A DNA stretch of 7,681 bases from Gallionellaceae bacterium (GTDB lineage Bacteria; Pseudomonadota; Gammaproteobacteria; Burkholderiales; Gallionellaceae), in contig JAUSKS010000279.1 in the NCBI GenBank assembly GCA_030646595.1, positions 1-7,681 of the forward strand. The letters are read 5' to 3'. The notes below the pieces were generated by a model, which was not told where the DNA came from, did not search any database, and worked only from the letters and a program-made list of their open reading frames with translations. The translations under genes were made by a program, and so were the position numbers. Shown piece by piece: positions 5,113 through 7,681 of this stretch; positions within the stretch are counted from its first letter, which is position 1; each line of letters opens with the position of its first letter.

Positions 5113-7335
5113 TTAAAACTCCAGCGGGTCTATGTCCAGCGACCAGCGCAATTTCTTTGCGGGCAAAGTATCCAGCAGTGGTCGCCATGCTTTTAAAAAT
5201 TGTTGCAGTGCTTTACGTGAATTGCTTTGCACTAGCAGTTGTGCCCGCAGGTGGTTGGCGCGGCGCGGTAGCGCGGCAGGTACTACACCATACACTTCCA
5301 CAGCCATGTCCAGCGCCACCGCAGCAGACTGCGCCTGATGCAGAAAGGTATACACCTCTTCTTTATTTTTACCTTCTGCGCGCAACAATACCTGATATAC
5401 AAACGGCGGAAAGCCAGCAGACTGCCGTTCTGCCAACAAGGTTTGCGCCCAGTTTTCGTAATCATGTTCGCGTAAGGCGCGGAACAGTGGATGATCGGGG
5501 AAGGCAGTTTGTATCAGTACCTCGCCCGGTTTTTCGGCGCGTCCTGCACGCCCCGCTACTTGCACCAGTTGCGCGAATAATTTTTCCGAGGCGCGGAAGT
5601 CGCTGCTATACAGCGCGCTATCCGGGTTGATCACGCCGACCAAAGTGAGATTGGGGAAGTCATGCCCCTTGGCCAGCATTTGTGTGCCGACCAGAATATC
5701 TACTGCATCATCCTGTATCTGCTGGCGCATGGCATTCCATGTTCCTTTGTTGCGTGTGCTGTCACGGTCCACGCGCAAAATGCGCGCTTGCGGAAAATAT
5801 TCTTGCAGCGCGCTTTCCACGCGCTGGGTGCCGATACCCACCGGCTGCAAATCCGTGTTGCCGCATGAGGGACAAGCATGCGGTACGCGCTGTTGATGCC
5901 CGCAATGATGACAGCGCAACATGCGATCCTGCAAATGCAACACCAGTTTGCCCGCACAATTGGCGCAGCCGGAGAGCCAGCCGCATGCGGTACACATCAG
6001 CACTGGCGCATAGCCGCGGCGGTTGATGAAAATCAGGCTTTGCTCGCCGCGTTGCAGACGCGCAGCCAATGCTTGCAACAGCGGCTCACTGATGCCATGT
6101 GCCATCAACGTATTGCTGATGTTAATACAGCGCACCTGCGGCAAAGTGGCCAGCGTCGCGGCGCGTTGGGTCAGGCGCAACATCTGGTAGCGTCCGCTTT
6201 GTGCGTTGTAATAACTTTCCAGCGAGGGCGTGGCAGAGCCTAGCACGATGGCCACGCCCTGTTGCTTGGCGCGGAAAATGGCCACATCCCGCGCCGAATA
6301 GCGCAGGCCATCTTGTTGCTTGAATGAGGCATCGTGCTCCTCATCCACAATAATCAACCCTAATTGCGGCAACGGGGTGAATACCGCCAGGCGTGTGCCC
6401 AGCACAATACGCGCGCGACCCATTTGTGCGCGCAGCCAGTTTTGGGTGCGTTCCCCGTCATTCAAGCCGCTGTGCAGGCTGACCAGCTCAGCATCGGGAA
6501 AGCGGCTGTGGAAATAGTTTTCCAGTTGCGGCGTGAGATTGATTTCCGGTACCAGCAATAACACCTGCTGGCCTTGTTGCAGCGCGTGGTGCATCAAGTG
6601 GACATATACCTCGGTCTTGCCACTGCCGGTGATGCCGTGCAGCAGGGAGCAGCTATAAGCAGATGCGCGCTGCACCGCTGCTACTGCCTGCTGCTGTTCT
6701 GCGGTTAAGGTATGTGGGCTGTTAAATGCATAGGTGCTGGGCGCGGCAGATACCTCACATGGCTCTATCCATCCTGCTTGCAATAATGCCTTGAGTGCAG
6801 ATGCCGCGCTGGGTGAGATCGCGCGCACCTGTGCAGCAGTGAGCACACCCTGCTGCAAGGCAGCCAGCAAACGATGCTGCACCACTTTGCGTTTTGGGAA
6901 TAAATTTAAATCCAGTGAGCGCCCACTGGCGCTGAGCCTGTAACGAGCCGCTTGCTTGAGTGTGACGGGTTGTTTGGAACGTAGCCGTGCTGGCAAGGCA
7001 GACAACACCGTCGCACCCAGCGGATGATGATAATAATCGCTGCAAAAACGCAGCAAAGCCAACAATTCAGCGGAGAGCAGTGGGTTTTCATCCAGCACTT
7101 GCAACACTGGCTTGATGCGCGCCAGTGGGACGGCAGAATCGGCAACGCACTCCATCGCTACACCCACCATTTGTGCGCTGCCGAATGGAATGATTACCCG
7201 CTGGCCGGGGATAATATTAATCAGCTCTGGGTTCGCATAATCAAACAAGGTAGGCAAGGGCACATCCAGAGCGACGCGCACAATGGGTGCGGCACACAGA
7301 ATGGATGCAACATCCAGATTAGGTGCGACACGCAA
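5113..7335 (-). CDS. priA: Primosomal protein N', replication restart helicase PriA
   Basis: A 740-residue superfamily 2 helicase that rebuilds replisomes at stalled forks and D-loops in the cytoplasm. The N-terminal 3'-DNA-binding domain starts near residue 16 (IVRVALDVPLPTLFDY). Next come Walker A GITGSGKT (234-241), the DEEH box (331-334) and GSATPSLES (366-374). Eight zinc-binding cysteines follow in four CXXC pairs (448/451, 457/460, 475/478, 488/491), then ILVGTQMLAKGHDFP (547-561) and the motif VI region QVAGRAGR (592-599). The length is close to the roughly 730 residues usual for PriA and nothing is missing. The start is uncertain. No in-frame ATG exists between the TAA at 7372-7374 and the conserved N-terminus. 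TTG at 7335 gives the longest form with a commonly accepted start codon. GTG at 7281 would give MRVALDVPLP, nearer to E. coli PriA. ATT at 7344 lies 10 nt after AAGGA. DnaA-box-like sites lie about 100 bp upstream. Confidence 0.97.
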   Translation of the reverse strand: MRVAPNLDVASILCAAPIVRVALDVPLPTLFDYANPELINIIPGQRVIIPFGSAQMVGVAMECVADSAVPLARIKPVLQVLDENPLLSAELLALLRFCSDYYHHPLGATVLSALPARLRSKQPVTLKQAARYRLSASGRSLDLNLFPKRKVVQHRLLAALQQGVLTAAQVRAISPSAASALKALLQAGWIEPCEVSAAPSTYAFNSPHTLTAEQQQAVAAVQRASAYSCSLLHGITGSGKTEVYVHLMHHALQQGQQVLLLVPEINLTPQLENYFHSRFPDAELVSLHSGLNDGERTQNWLRAQMGRARIVLGTRLAVFTPLPQLGLIIVDEEHDASFKQQDGLRYSARDVAIFRAKQQGVAIVLGSATPSLESYYNAQSGRYQMLRLTQRAATLATLPQVRCINISNTLMAHGISEPLLQALAARLQRGEQSLIFINRRGYAPVLMCTACGWLSGCANCAGKLVLHLQDRMLRCHHCGHQQRVPHACPSCGNTDLQPVGIGTQRVESALQEYFPQARILRVDRDSTRNKGTWNAMRQQIQDDAVDILVGTQMLAKGHDFPNLTLVGVINPDSALYSSDFRASEKLFAQLVQVAGRAGRAEKPGEVLIQTAFPDHPLFRALREHDYENWAQTLLAERQSAGFPPFVYQVLLRAEGKNKEEVYTFLHQAQSAAVALDMAVEVYGVVPAALPRRANHLRAQLLVQSNSRKALQQFLKAWRPLLDTLPAKKLRWSLDIDPLEF

Positions 7336-7415
7336 GATGGAAATTTTTAATTCATCCTTTTCAGTAATTTTTTAGAACAACGAGTAAGTGGCATGACTTG
7401 ATTGATATTTTTTTA

Positions 7416-7450
7416 TTGTCCACACAAGCTGTGGATAAAGATGTGGATAG
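7416..7450. promoter_or_regulatory. Cluster of three DnaA-box-like 9-mers
   Basis: TTGTCCACA (plus, 7416-7424) has one mismatch to TTATNCACA. TGTGGATAA (minus, 7430-7438) is a perfect TTATCCACA on the reverse strand. TGTGGATAG (minus, 7442-7450) reads CTATCCACA, one mismatch. The last two are spaced 12 bp start to start, and the first two form an inverted pair. An AT-rich tract adjoins on the left. The sites could be DnaA binding sites regulating priA or part of a replication-related locus. Confidence 0.55.
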
Positions 7451-7518
7451 GTCTAAAACAACTAGGCTAACTGCTCAGCCTATATGGAATTTTGTTTGCC
7501 TGCTTAATTCATGAGCAC

Positions 7519-7564
7519 GCTTACATACTAATAATATCAAATACTTACCCCGCAGAATGTAAGC
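7519..7564. repeat. Perfect 8-bp inverted repeat with a 30-nt spacer
   Basis: GCTTACAT at 7519-7526 and ATGTAAGC at 7557-7564 are exact reverse complements around an AT-rich spacer. It may be a protein-binding dyad or chance; no function is assigned. Confidence 0.35.
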
Positions 7565-7572
7565 ATGGCAAG

Positions 7573-7603
7573 AAAACCCGCGCAGTTTGTTAAAAGGCGC
7601 GGG
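7573..7603 (-). terminator. Second, overlapping minus-strand terminator hairpin
   Basis: Read on the minus strand, CCCGCGC (7603-7597) pairs with GCGCGGG (7583-7577) across a 13-nt loop and is followed by TTTTCTT. It shares its first arm with the preceding hairpin (7596-7624), so the two are mutually exclusive or act in succession. Confidence 0.5.
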
Positions 7604-7624
7604 GCTTGTGCATAACCCCGCGCC
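7592..7624 (-). terminator. Minus-strand intrinsic terminator of an upstream gene outside the window
   Basis: Read on the minus strand, GGCGCGGGG (7624-7616) pairs perfectly with CCCCGCGCC (7604-7596) across an 11-nt loop and is followed at once by TTTT (7595-7592). It probably ends a minus-strand gene lying beyond position 7681, upstream of priA, and would insulate priA from it. Confidence 0.7.
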
Positions 7625-7681
7625 CAGCCTAGCTTGTAACGGTTCTCTTATGGGCACCTCTAAAAATCCAAACTCCGTCGC

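Larger units (their letters stand above)
7336..7681. other. Gene-free region upstream of priA
   Basis: No credible coding sequence in about 345 bp. It contains an AT-rich tract (about 7399-7417), a cluster of DnaA-box-like 9-mers (7416-7450), a short hairpin TAGGCT/AGCCTA (7463-7468 with 7477-7482), an 8-bp inverted repeat (7519-7564) and two overlapping minus-strand terminator hairpins (7573-7624). The priA promoter must lie here, but I could not identify a convincing -35/-10 pair. Confidence 0.6.

Noticed and set aside
5099..5113. Small hairpin AAGTGC/GCACTT as the priA terminator
   Set aside because: It is a 6-bp stem touching the stop codon with no T-run on the minus strand.
5079..5630. 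Plus-strand 183-residue open frame
   Set aside because: Antisense shadow of the conserved C-terminal part of priA.
7463..7498. Hairpin TAGGCT/AGCCTA followed by a T-rich stretch as a plus-strand terminator
   Set aside because: The stem is only 6 bp, the loop is 8 nt, the T-rich stretch is interrupted and distant, and no plus-strand gene precedes it.
7475..7657. Minus-strand 60-residue open frame upstream of priA
   Set aside because: It crosses the terminator hairpins and an inverted repeat, has no good ribosome site and resembles no family.

Overview
The window (7,681 bp, moderate GC) looks like chromosomal DNA of a betaproteobacterium, perhaps of the Nitrosomonadales/Gallionellaceae type. 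That is inferred from the PriA and FAD-oxidase sequences and the style of the intergenic repeats; I could not run a search to confirm it. No rRNA, tRNA, CRISPR array or complete insertion sequence is visible.

Left part (1-2687): two plus-strand genes for exported proteins alternate with minus-strand FAD-oxidase sequence. The first (146-1396) has a signal peptide, an Ig-like (He_PIG-type) domain and a parallel beta-helix. The second (1911-2567) has a signal peptide, a fibronectin type III domain and an unrecognised cysteine-containing C-terminal domain. Between them lies a minus-strand remnant (1454-1645) that is a diverged copy of the last 70 or so codons of the full-length FAD oxidase at 2688-4091. 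The second secreted gene is therefore bracketed by two same-orientation copies of the 3' end of that oxidase gene, which suggests a duplication or an accessory-gene insertion site.

Middle part (2688-4806, minus strand): a two-gene operon. A membrane protein with one c-type heme site (CLACH) is followed, with a 14-nt overlap, by a complete FAD-linked 2-hydroxyacid dehydrogenase of the D-lactate/glycolate/D-2-hydroxyglutarate dehydrogenase superfamily. The arrangement suggests that the flavoprotein feeds electrons into a membrane chain.

Right part (4807-7681): a short repeat element of about 185 bp with imperfect terminal inverted repeats (MITE- or REP-pair-like) separates this operon from priA, the primosomal replication-restart helicase (minus strand, full length, ambiguous start). 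Upstream of priA is a gene-free stretch of about 345 bp. It holds a compact cluster of three DnaA-box-like 9-mers next to an AT-rich tract, an inverted repeat, and two overlapping minus-strand terminator hairpins that probably end a gene lying beyond the right edge.
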